Positions 34,696 through 44,900 of a DNA stretch of 64,000 nt are shown here, piece by piece. Position 1 is the stretch's first letter, and each line of letters begins with the position of its first letter. The notes under the pieces were generated by a model that was not told where the DNA came from, did not search any database, and was given only the letters and a program-made list of their open reading frames with translations. Location: positions 62,001-126,000 of the forward strand of contig JAHCVI010000004.1 in assembly GCA_019096155.1 (NCBI GenBank), written 5' to 3'. Source of the stretch: Staphylotrichum longicolle (Eukaryota > Ascomycota > Sordariomycetes > Sordariales > Chaetomiaceae). Both the position numbers and the translations under genes were made by a program.

Positions 34696-35683
34696 CTACG
34701 CGCACTTCTTACGCATCTTGGTATTTGTCCACCTTCCGCACCAGATAGAAAGTCGAGGGAAATGGTCTTGGGCAACGGGTCTCAACCGATCGTCGCAGAA
34801 ATATCCGACATCGGTCGTCTTATTCGCGCAAAAGGTAAGGCAACAATCCGTCCCGTTTCCGAGCCAGACGTAGCTTGAAACGTTGAACAGAAAGTCGTAA
34901 TAGCCCTCCGTAGAGAGGATGGACGTCATGTTGCCCGTGAAGTTGTTCCCAGAAAAGCCCTGGAACGCGTACTTTTTGAAGAGGACCGGGTCGGTTTGGT
35001 TATTGAGGAACGTGATTGATGGGGTTGGCGCGCTTGAGGTCGTCGACGACTGGGTGGCGGTAGTGGTCGACGGTGTGGTAGTGGTGGTGCCGATTACGCT
35101 GTAGACCATGTTAGCTGCCGCCATGGAGAGAAGCTGCTGCATCTTTCAACACCCACCTGCTGCTCGCCGAGGTAGTCACTGCCGCAGCGGCCTCGTCCGA
35201 TGACCTTGCTGCCATCGACCCGCCCACGCCGCCACCAACCGCCGCTCCTACAACCACGAGGCCCACAATCACAGCGACGATGATGAAGAGGCGCTTGCGG
35301 ATGCCGCATATGCGCTTCTCTGGCGCCGCATCACTGCCGACATACGTCTGCTCGTCGTCTCCGCCTCCGGACGGGAATGATTGCCACGGCACAGAGCTGT
35401 TTGGACTGATCGCGCTGACGGAGTGTCCGGTGTCTGTCCACCCTGGTGGTGGTTGATCGTATTGCTGCCCAGGCGCTAGATACCCGCCTTCATGGGGCAG
35501 TTTTGGTGCTGTGTCGTAGTAGGCCGGGTACTTGTCCGACTCCATAAAGTATCGCTGCTGCGCGGCCTCTGGTGATGAGTCGGGCACAACTTCTGGCAGC
35601 ACCGCCTGAGCCTGTGGTGATGGTTGGTGCTGAACCACCTCAGGGAGGTTCTCATCAGCCGGGCGCCCCATCTTGGAAGCCAT
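34696..35683 (-). CDS. Single-pass membrane protein with Thr/Ser-rich stalk and Cys-rich C-terminal domain
   Basis: Function unknown. It has 309 residues in exons 35683-35157 and 35098-34696 (intron 58 bp, GTGGGT/CTACAG). The N-terminal 130 residues are polar, Pro/Gln/Ser-rich and free of hydrophobic segments. A basic KRICGIRKR stop-transfer side precedes one strong TM helix (LFIIVAVIVGLVVVGAAVGG, about residues 140-160), which gives a cytosolic N-terminus and external C-terminus. After it come a Ser/Thr stalk (TTTTTPSTTTATQSS), likely O-glycosylated, and a small domain with cysteines (DCCLTFC, YFCDD, IWCGRW) and several NxT/NxS sites. This layout is common among fungal cell-surface proteins. 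The Met at 35683 is chosen because upstream residues in frame look like untranslated sequence. Confidence 0.75.
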
Positions 35684-36390
35684 GGTCTCAATGCGGTCAC
35701 GTCGTTCAGAGCAGGAGGACCAGAGGGGAAGTTGTGGCGTTCGTGGAAGATGGCACTTGTGCACGGAATGTGCACGGAATGCTTGGCTGGCGCTCGATCT
35801 CGATTCTCGGGCGAGGCACCGAAGGTTTTAGCACCGCAGATTTGGTATTTACGGCTCTGCAAGGCCCAGGGGTCTGCTTGAGGCCCCAATTTCTCCTCAA
35901 AGAAACCCCTGTTTTGCGACGAGAAACGCCTGCTTGGTGTGGGCCGGCAGGTCGCCCTTGGCATAAGACGGAGCAACGTTTGAGTTCGCTTGGGCGCAGC
36001 GATCACCCGGCCGTGTTGCCCTGATCGGGAGGGGCATTCCGGGGTGCGCAGGGTGGGTTGCACTGCGACTCCTTCGCTTGAGGCTATAATAACCAGCGCG
36101 CGCGCTCATTTGTTCCTTCACGGACCCGAAGACACCGCGCCAATTTTGTCCCACCACTGCGAGCCATCCTTTCCCTTGCTGAGACCAAACGACAGGTTCA
36201 GCCTCGTGCTCGCCCCGTGCCGCTCGAAAGTGCCTGCGACGGTCGAGCTGTCAGCCACGGGTGTCCCGGACAGCAATCCTTGATTTTCCCAGGCTCAGAC
36301 AGGGCTGAGAAGCATGGTGTGTGCTGGATGGACCCTCCTCCATTCTGGCCTCTTGTGAGCCTCATGTGTGGAGGGCCAGGAACAGCAGGC

Positions 36391-36410
36391 GGCCAATTGG
36401 CCAATTGGCC
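36391..36410. repeat. 20-bp perfect palindrome with four overlapping CCAAT boxes
   Basis: GGCCAATTGGCCAATTGGCC reads the same on both strands and holds two CCAAT and two ATTGG cores. CCAAT is the target of the Hap/CBC complex, which with HapX controls iron genes in fungi. It is 2.5 kb from sidA and 0.7 kb from the divergent gene at 35683, so its target is uncertain. Confidence 0.6.
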
Positions 36411-37377
36411 GGCCGTTGCCAGTGAATGCGCCCAGTGATTCAGCTGCCGGGTGGCGTCGGTAGCATCAGCACGCACTTGTGTGCTGATCTTGGGGCTGTC
36501 AAATCGCGGCCCGGGAACACGGCAGCGGCGCTTCCGGGGTCTGTCCAGAGAAGACCACGGCGATCGTTCGCGGGCGGAGCCCTCCCAGCGTGCCGGATCT
36601 GGTGGAGACCTTCTCCTGTGACCGGCGGCGGTGGCCTGGTCCTCTCCGTCCGGGCCGGAGCGCTGCCCGGGCTGTGCACGAGGCGAGAACGCCGTGTCGC
36701 CCTCACCGGCCGCATCTGGCCCCACCTACCACCGGAGGGCCGAGTCCGCGAAGGGAAGGTGACGGCTCCCGGTTTTGCCGAGGCTTGTCGTTTGAAGTCG
36801 AGGAAGTTTGCGTTCTGCGTGGTGCGGGGTAAGCTGCTGATCGCGCAATGGTGGAGTCCAGGCAGTTGCAGTTTCAGTTGCGAAGGTGGGTTTTTATGGG
36901 ATCCTCCGTGGCGGCCATCCTTGACCCATCATGGTGTCTGTTTGCCCTCGCATCAGAAGCGTGCTCCTGGGTGCGAATCTGCGCCATTGCTTGCGTTTGT
37001 CCCTCGACTGCTCAAGCAGAAGTGAATGAGGTCGTTCGAGTGTCTCGCTTCTCAAAAGATAACGAGCTTCTCGTGGGTTGCGACATCAATAGACTCATCT
37101 CATTTTTGGCGGTCGTGATGGTCTGTGATGACAGGAGGCAGGGCGAGTCGGGTTGAGCTCAGGTGGGAAAGACGGTACTGAGCGAGAACACTGTCCTGGA
37201 TCGTTCCTGCATTCGTGTATCTCGATTCCTCCAGAGCTGCATTCGTGCCTGAAGCTGGGCGGCCGACGTCGGCTCTTCAAGGCCAGCAGCGGCATCTTGT
37301 TTGTCCAGCCAAACCCTGCACCTGCGCCGCTCGTCCGATTTTTCCCATTGCCAAGTCTCCAGCCCCGAGCGGTAATC

Positions 37378-37386
37378 TTATCAGAT
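37378..37386 (-). promoter_or_regulatory. Candidate SreA/SRE iron-repressor site 1
   Basis: TTATCAGAT (ATCTGATAA on the - strand), an exact match to ATCWGATAA, the consensus bound by fungal GATA-type iron repressors. It shares the 12-mer ATCTTATCAGAT with site 3. Confidence 0.6.
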
Positions 37387-37863
37387 CATCAGCAGGCCGA
37401 ATGGGCTCAACTCGAACCACACCCGCCCCCACAACATCTCCATCTCCTCGGCACCAAGCAGTGGGACCCGGCTAGGTGGGAGCGGGTATGGATGGGGGAT
37501 GGAGGGTACTCTTTTTTTGAGTCATTTCTGCTCGGCCGATTGGGGCCTTTTGCGTGTCGATCAGTTTTGCCGGGGTGTTTATTGCTGCAAAAATGTTGTA
37601 CTTGATATCAGAGGAGCGAGTTTGACCTTTCTACACAGTACTCACATGAATTTCCCACCCTCCTGCCGCCTTTCTGGGAGCCATAGCTCACAGATCCTAA
37701 ACCCCACCGTGCGTACAGTTCCAGGTCCCGCGTGTGCCAAAGATCCCCATTGGCATTGGCATCGGTTTTGAAACGCGCTCGCGCCCATGTCCCATCACAT
37801 CTCGCCATCGACCACCCGCTCCGGCTCTTGACAGGGGTCTGTGTCCCATTCCATGGTCATACG

Positions 37864-37872
37864 ATCTGATAA
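37864..37872 (+). promoter_or_regulatory. Candidate SreA/SRE iron-repressor site 2
   Basis: ATCTGATAA on the + strand, an exact consensus match, about 1.06 kb before the sidA ATG. Confidence 0.6.
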
Positions 37873-38023
37873 ACAATTTTTCTCTCTCATCCCGGCCCCC
37901 AGCAAGCCAAGACTGCCGTCCGCTCTTCGGAGGAGCTCGCGACGACGCCGTGGTTGCCCGCCTTGATTGGCTCGTCGGGCAGTTTTGTGTGATTTTGCTC
38001 GCTTGGGAGACCCACTCTCCATC

Positions 38024-38032
38024 TTATCAGAT
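38024..38032 (-). promoter_or_regulatory. Candidate SreA/SRE iron-repressor site 3
   Basis: TTATCAGAT (ATCTGATAA on the - strand), about 0.9 kb before the sidA ATG and set in the same ATCTTATCAGAT 12-mer as site 1. Confidence 0.6.
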
Positions 38033-38928
38033 CCGAAGATAACGCCGAATGCCGCTTCGGGCCCACCCGGATCCTGGAAAAGTTGGGCATGGCGTGCAGC
38101 AAGGTTCGCAGCAGCCTGCGCTCCAGTGCATCATCGCCCACCACCCCGCCTTGGCTGTGCCGCTTGGAGCTCTGCCAGCGCTCCCTCATCAGCGCACACC
38201 GCACGCTGGCCAGGTCTTGCTGCCGCCTGCGTCAATCGCGACCCAGAAAATTTCTCACTTTCCCCCACCCCACCGCTGTTACAATCATGTCACTGGTTGC
38301 CGCAAACAGAAGCGCCTCCGCAATGGCGCAGACAAGCCCCTGCTGTCGTTCGATCTGAAGTGAGCGACGGCGGTGGATGGACACGGGAAAACGGGCGGAA
38401 CGGAACCCCTCGTGGTTCCCTGGCAGATGGTTCCCCTCGGGTCCGTCCCCATCCACCATCCAGGGGGGAGCTCAGGGGAGCAGACAACTCCGCTGGAGAA
38501 CCCGGCTGGCCTGGGGGGGTTTCTATCAAAATGGCACTCGTCGCCGCCATTTTCACTTGTGCTCGCTTCCCACTCTCTCTCACTCATCTGACCAGCCGGG
38601 ACTCTGCTCTCCTCCTTCTGCCCCTCCCCTCCATCTCGCGTTCAAGTTATCCCACTCCTGCGCCCCGCCGGCTTACGTCAATTTGAGCTGCCGGAGGACT
38701 GCATTCGTCCCACCAAAACATTACACCCTCAGCAAGCACACAAAAAACACACGCTCACACGTACTCCCACGCACGCCCACGCACGCCCGTGAACACACAC
38801 TCTCAGCGGAGGGGCACAACCCTGAGGAACTCTCTCTTGAGAAACTCTGTACCTCTTCCCGGCCTCTTGTCTAGCTCGTGCGCATCTTGCCACTCTTCCA
38901 CAGTCTCCGCCCCAGAACCGGCGTCATC

Positions 38929-40616
38929 ATGTCGCCCCACAGCACCGTCGACATGGAGCACTCAGCCGTCACAAACGGCACGCATGACGGCGATGCAGTG
39001 CCTCAGCTGGTGAACGGGCTGGCGAACGGTGCTAGCAATGGCACCGCAACACGGCAGTTTCCCAAGAGCACCTATCTCACGCCTGCAGACGCTGACTCGG
39101 TCCTCGACCTGGTCTGCGTCGGCTTCGGCCCGGCCAGCGTGGCCATTGCAGTCGCGCTTCATGACGAGCTGGAGGCTGGCAAGTTGGCCCGGGCACCCAA
39201 GGTGCAGTTCCTCGAGAAGCAGCCCGAGTTCGCGTGGCATGCCGGCATGCTGCTGCCCGGCGCCAAGATGCAGATCTCCTTCATCAAGGACCTCGCATCG
39301 CTGCGTGACCCGCGGTCCAACTTCACCTTCATCAACTATCTCCACAAGAACAACCGGCTGATCGACTTTATCAATCTGAACACCTTCCTGCCGGCCCGCG
39401 CCGAGTACGAGGATTACCTCCGGTGGTGCGCCCGGCACTTTGACGATCTCGTCCGCTATCAGACCGAAGTCGTCTCCGTGTCGCCTGTCCAGGAGGAGGG
39501 GCCCGCCAAGATCTTCACCGTGACATCCCGCAACATCAAGACTGGTGCCATCACCACTCACCGGGCGCGGAATGTCGTCGTGGCCGTTGGCGGCCAGGCT
39601 TCGATCCCCCAGTCCTTCCCGGCACACCATCCCCGTGTCATTCACTCGTCACAATATGCCCAGCTGGTCCCCAAGATCCTGAGCGACCAGTCTGCGCGCT
39701 ACCGGGTGGCCGTCGTCGGCGCCGGCCAGAGTGCTGCCGAGATTTTCAACAACGTCCAGGGCCTGTACCCGAACAGCAAGACGAGCATGATCATGCGCTC
39801 CGAGTTTATGAAGCCGAGCGATGACTCGCCGTTGTGAGTAGTGCCCTTGTTTCTGATTTGGTTTGAGTATGGTGGACACGGATTAACACATGTCTACAGT
39901 GTCAACTCCATCTTCAACCCCGAGTTTATCGACACCATCTACCCAAAGCCCTCCGCCTACCGCGCCAATCTTTTTGCCGACGCTCGTGCCACCAACTACG
40001 GCGTCGTGCGGCTGGAGCTTATTGAGCACCTCTTCGAGGTCATGTACCACCAGAAGCGCACGCTTGGGCCAGATGAGAAGAAGTGGCCGCACCGTATCAT
40101 GGCGGGGCGGGACATCACTGGTGTCGAGGACAAGGGTGACGGGCTTCGTCTCAAGGTTACACCCTTCGCTGATTCTGGCGCGGTGGACGGTCCCCTCGAA
40201 GAGGAGATTCTGGATGTGGACCTTGTCATCTGCGCACGGGCTACAAGAGAACCGCTCATCTTGACATGCTCAAGGACACTTGGCATCTCCTGCCCGAGGT
40301 GGCGGCTGACGAGAGCGGGTTTCCGAGGAAGGATCGCTGGCTGGTGGACGCGCCGGGCAAGGCCCAGCAGACGTCAGCCCGTGTGATGAGGTCGGTCGTG
40401 ATTATGGGTCCGGTTCCCCTCTGGGGCGGTTGCTCCTGGTTCTGGTATTTGGTTGCAGGGTTGTTGCGAGGCAACTCATGGCGTAAGTCGCTTTCCCCCT
40501 GTGCCGTGATTCACAAGCCAAGCTGACGACGACTACAGTTGAGTGATACCCTTCTTTCTGTCTTGTCTACACGGTCCGGTGAAATGGTTCAGTCGATCTT
40601 TAAATCATCGGCATAA
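38929..40616 (+). CDS. sidA: L-ornithine N5-monooxygenase (hydroxamate siderophore pathway), three apparent 1-nt losses
   Basis: FAD/NADPH-dependent enzyme that hydroxylates the delta-amino group of ornithine, the committed step of hydroxamate siderophore synthesis. Exons are 38929-39833, 39900-40482 and 40539-40616, about 522 residues. Motifs are the FAD site [11 protein letters not shown] (near residue 60), the substrate loop [20 protein letters not shown], the NADPH site [28 protein letters not shown] across the first intron, and the end [19 protein letters not shown]. Within 40233-40410 the frame slips three times. GCACGGG breaks the ATGYKR motif (one A short), GTGATGAG falls before VGRDYG (one G short) and GGGTCC before [10 protein letters not shown] (one G short). 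The three losses together restore the original frame, so [13 protein letters not shown] is back in phase before the last intron. It is the upstream tandem neighbour of the ferrichrome synthetase. Confidence 0.93.
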
Positions 40617-41963
40617 TTTTGGGGAACGGGCTGAACCGTTTTCTACGTAGGATTGCATTTTGTAAACGGAGTTCAGGGGGTGCATCTTGAAAAGCATATT
40701 TCTCTTAGATATCTCATGGAGTAGAATCACACCTGGGGAAGATAGGTATTTCACAAGCAACAGATCCAGACAAGCTGCGCCTGTGAATCCAAGATTCGCT
40801 CACTCTGAACATGGCCATCAGGGCCTCCTTCAGAGAGGGAAGCCGAGAGCATCCGGGATTCTCATAATTCAAACGCCACCTTGTCAGCCAGAGGTGGGGG
40901 TTCATGGTCAGTCGCCTCACATCAACGCACCTGGCTGCTGCACACGGCTGCATACGGATGAGGCCGAAGATCGGATGGAGGTGACGCAGGCCACAAGCGG
41001 GGATGGGCCCCTATTTTTTCGCCTTCTCGGCCGACTTTGTCCCTCGAACACCGAGACTGAGGAAGACGCAGAATGGGGGGCGCATCACGCCGTGACGCAA
41101 CCACATGGTCTGCTATGACTAACACGTCCGAACTCAGAGAGGGGGATTTAGTTCGCCAAGAACGCAAAGTAGGGTTAATTACTGCGGCAGCATCCGACGT
41201 CCTCTTTCCGATGGTTCCATCAGGCGGGCAGCTAGACCCGGGACTTGGGAAGCTCTCGGTGTTTGGCAGGTGACTGGGCAGCTTTGCAGCTCGCAGGCGC
41301 CCATGGGATCCTGGCACACTCCACAAATCCACAGTTACCGCCTGCCCTGAAGGCCCGCTGCCTTCAATCCTGGCTGTCAGAGTAAATACCGCGTCTTGTC
41401 TGGGTTGAGTCGGCCCAGTCACACCGTGGCCTGGACTGAGGAACCGGAAGGTGGGGGCCTGCTGCGAGCCAACCTTGGAAGTCCGGGATGGAGCTGTGGC
41501 CTGTGGGAGGCTGGTCAGGGCAAGCACACCAACTCCACCCCTTTGCATCACGGGATGCTCCCCAGGTCGTCGTGGAACCTTGGGTATTCTCACCTTGCAC
41601 ATACTCGCACCGCCAAGTTGAACCGTGAGGACAACCAATCCCCCCGACGCAGCCAATTAATCGCTGCCAGAAACAAATCGCGCGTCCCCGACTCGCTTCT
41701 CCGTTTCCCTCTGGCCAATCAACGGCCACCTATTTGAACGTCGAGTGGCTCTACACTCGCTTATTGCGCAGCAGAGGGTACAGAGGTACTTGCCCAGCTA
41801 GGAAGTAAGTCAACGGATGGAAAGGCCTTGACTGTGAGAGTCTCATTCGGTGGTGGTGTGTACGACGCCCTTCCATGATTTCAGGTTCTCTCAAGTCCAA
41901 CCCCACCATTGGCCAATCAACTAAACCTCTGTTTCAGATCTGACCCTGGAAGAGAGAATCGCC
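40617..41963. other. Promoter region of the ferrichrome synthetase
   Basis: 1.35 kb between sidA and the NRPS, both on +. I found no ATCWGATAA here. CCAAT boxes occur at 41635, 41653, 41715 and 41913, with an ATTGG at 41908. Confidence 0.55.
41635..41917 (+). promoter_or_regulatory. Cluster of CCAAT boxes before the NRPS
   Basis: Four CCAAT on + (41635-41639, 41653-41657, 41715-41719, 41913-41917) and one on - (41908-41912) lie within 330 bp of the start. They could bind the CCAAT complex that partners HapX in iron regulation. The motif is short, so evidence is modest. Confidence 0.4.
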
Positions 41964-44900
41964 ATGGGGAATACCATGGGCAGTTTTGTTTCGAAGAAAC
42001 CCGACGAGTCCTTGTCTATCGTCAACCATCCGGCAACACGGCTGCCAGGGCCAAGGCTGCTTCACCTCCTTGTCCAAACCAGTTCTGAAGATGGACAACC
42101 CGCCATCGATTTCCTGGCCGCGGACGGCAACCGACGATCTCTCACGTATGCTGAGTTGCACCACACAGCCCAATCGTTGGCATCAAGAATCTCAGCCCTG
42201 GCTGGCCCTCTGGGTGATTTAGAGCCATTTGTGGTGCCTGTTCTCATCCCACAAAGCCCGGCTCTGTACACCACCCTTCTCGCCATCCTCAAAGCGGGCG
42301 GTGCATTCTGCCCGATGAATCTGGATGTTCCAGTTGAGCGCGCAAAATTCATCTTGGAGGATGTCTCTGCGAAAGTCGTCGTGACGACATCCGAGTTGGC
42401 GTCGAGGCTTCCACAGGGCAACCATTCCGTGTTGATCATCGAAGAGAAGGCGCCAAATGACGCGCCAACGGCCTCAAAACACAGAAAACCTACGCCCACC
42501 GATTTGGCGTACGTGATGTATACTTCGGGTTCAACCGGAACGCCGAAAGGGGTTGGCATCTCCCACGGCGCAGCAACACAGAGCCTGCTCGCACACGACC
42601 ACCACATCCCGCACTTCTCCCGGTTCCTCCAGTTCGCGGCTCCGACTTTCGATGTTTCCGTCTTTGAGATCTTCTTCCCCTTCTTTCGCGGCAAAACACT
42701 TGTCAGCTGCACCCGGCCTGCGATGCTCAACGACCTCCCGGAGGTCATCCGAAAGATGGATGTGGATGCGTGCGAGCTGACGCCCAGCGTTGCTGGCAGC
42801 CTTCTTCGCAAGCGGGAGAACGCCCCGGGTCTTCGCCTTCTTTTGACCATCGGAGAAATGCTCACGCAACCCGTGGTCGAGGAATTTGGAGGGAATGAGG
42901 ACCGCCCGAGCATGCTCTGGGGGATGTACGGACCAACTGAGGCCGCAATTCATTGCACCCTCCAGCCTGCCTTTGCACGCAGCTCGACGACCCAAAACAT
43001 TGGTGTCCCTCTAGCCACCGTTTCCGCCTTCATCCTGAAGATCCCGGATGAAGACAGCACAAACCCCGAAGTCAAGGCCCTACCTCGCGGAGAAATTGGC
43101 GAGCTAGCCGTGGGCGGATATCAACTGGCCGACGGCTACCTAAACCGGCTGGAGCAGACATCATCAGCCTTTATAGACACACCGTACGGCCGCCTCTACC
43201 GCACGGGGGACAAGGCGAAGATGCTTCCCGACGGTACGCTGGAGTGCCTTGGACGCATCTCCGACGGCCAGGTGAAGCTCCGTGGTCAGCGGATGGAGCT
43301 TGGCGAAGTCGAGCATGCTGCCCTCAAAACGCCAGGCTGCCACAGCGCCGTAGCTGCGGTTACCGATGCAATTCTTGTCCTGTTCTGCGCGGCAGACGGG
43401 ACAGGGGACATGGCTGCTGCCATCATGGAATCGTGCCGACAGTGGCTTCCAGGTTTCATGCTTCCTGGAGACATCATCGTTGTCAACAGCTTCCCGCGCC
43501 TTGCGTCCGGCAAAGTTGACAGGAAGCGACTGGTTGCCGACTACAAAGCTCGAAAAGCTGCGCCACCGGAGGAAGTCTCTTACAAAAATGACCTCGAGGA
43601 ACAGCTCTGCAACCTTGCCAGCGCCAGTTTGGGAGTCACAGTTCATCCAAAGCACAACTTATCCAGAGCAGGCCTTGATTCTCTTGGCGCTATCAGGTTT
43701 GCCTCGGCGCTGAGGGAGATAGGCTTCGAGGTCGGCGCCATCGACGTGCTGAAAGCCGAAACCATATCCGCTCTCGCTCCAAGTTTGCAGTCAAGACCCC
43801 AGGCTGCAACACTCGCAGCGCCGCCAAACGTGGAGGACGTAACAGGACTAGAAATCTCGAGCAGCGGGGCCAGCCACCCAATACTCTCGAGCTTTAGTCA
43901 ACCCATCGAGACCATCTTGCCGTGCACGCCACTGCAGACCTCGATGCTGGCAGAAACAATAGCCGAACCCCGCGCGTATTGCAATTGGGTCGAGCTCCAG
44001 TTTCCTAGTACTGTGACAAGAGAGACACTCAAGTCTTGGTTTGCGCAACTTGCGCAGGCAAACGAGATCCTGCGAACTGGCTTCATCCACAGCCAGGGCC
44101 AATTCCTGCAAGTCATCTTCAAGGCTCTCGATGAGTCAAATATCACATTCACCAACCTCTTCGTCAAGGACTTTCAACTGCAAGAGGACAAGGATTTTCT
44201 CCGTCCCTTTCGGGTCCAGATATCTGATTCAGACGACGCTGGCATGGCGGTGCTACTGCAACTCCACCACGCCGTGTACGACGGCTGGTCTCTCGATTTG
44301 CTGCTTTCGGATCTTGGGAGATTGACACAAAGGCAAAAGATTGGTCCCAGACCCCAGTTCCGGCAGCTATTGACATACCATAAATCAGTGGCTTTTAAGG
44401 ACGGCTGTGACGCAGCGCGAGAGTTCTGGGCTGGGAATTTGCTGGGCTTTCAGCCTCCGACACTCCCGATTCTGGCCCCTGAAATTAGCAGCACACCGGC
44501 AGTTTATTCCTCGGTCTTTTCACTTGAGATTGAACCCAGATCTCTCAAGACAGTTCTCCACGACATTGACTGCGGGCCCCAAGCAATCTTTCAAGCGGCC
44601 CTGGCCTGGCTGTGGAGCTCGATGGTGGGCAGCGAGGATGTCGTTGTTGGCTCGATACAGTCTGGCAGAACGACGCCCATTTCAAGGATCGAGGACATCA
44701 TGGGGCCATGTATTGCATCCGTACCTCTTCGAACCGATCTCTCTCAGATGCAAACCATCCGCGACCTCCTTGTCGGCGTTCAGGCCGCGAACAGGGCCAC
44801 TCTGCCGCACAGCAATCTGCCCCTGTCTGAGATCAAGCGGGTTGCGGGTATCCGTTCGGGGCAATCGATCTACGATGTGCTCTTCATCTACCAGGAGTCT

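Larger units (their letters stand above)
35684..38928. other. Long 5' region before sidA, with iron-type GATA motifs
   Basis: 3.2 kb with no convincing gene. ORFs on both strands are GC-rich shadows without domains. The region holds three ATCTGATAA sites and a 20-bp CCAAT palindrome (listed separately), and close to sidA a CA/CG-rich low-complexity stretch (38745-38800), probably in the 5' UTR. A long leader or a distal enhancer region is the simplest reading. Confidence 0.55.

Noticed and set aside
38745..38800. CA/CG-rich low-complexity stretch before sidA as a functional repeat
   Set aside because: It is short and irregular; best seen as leader or promoter low complexity.
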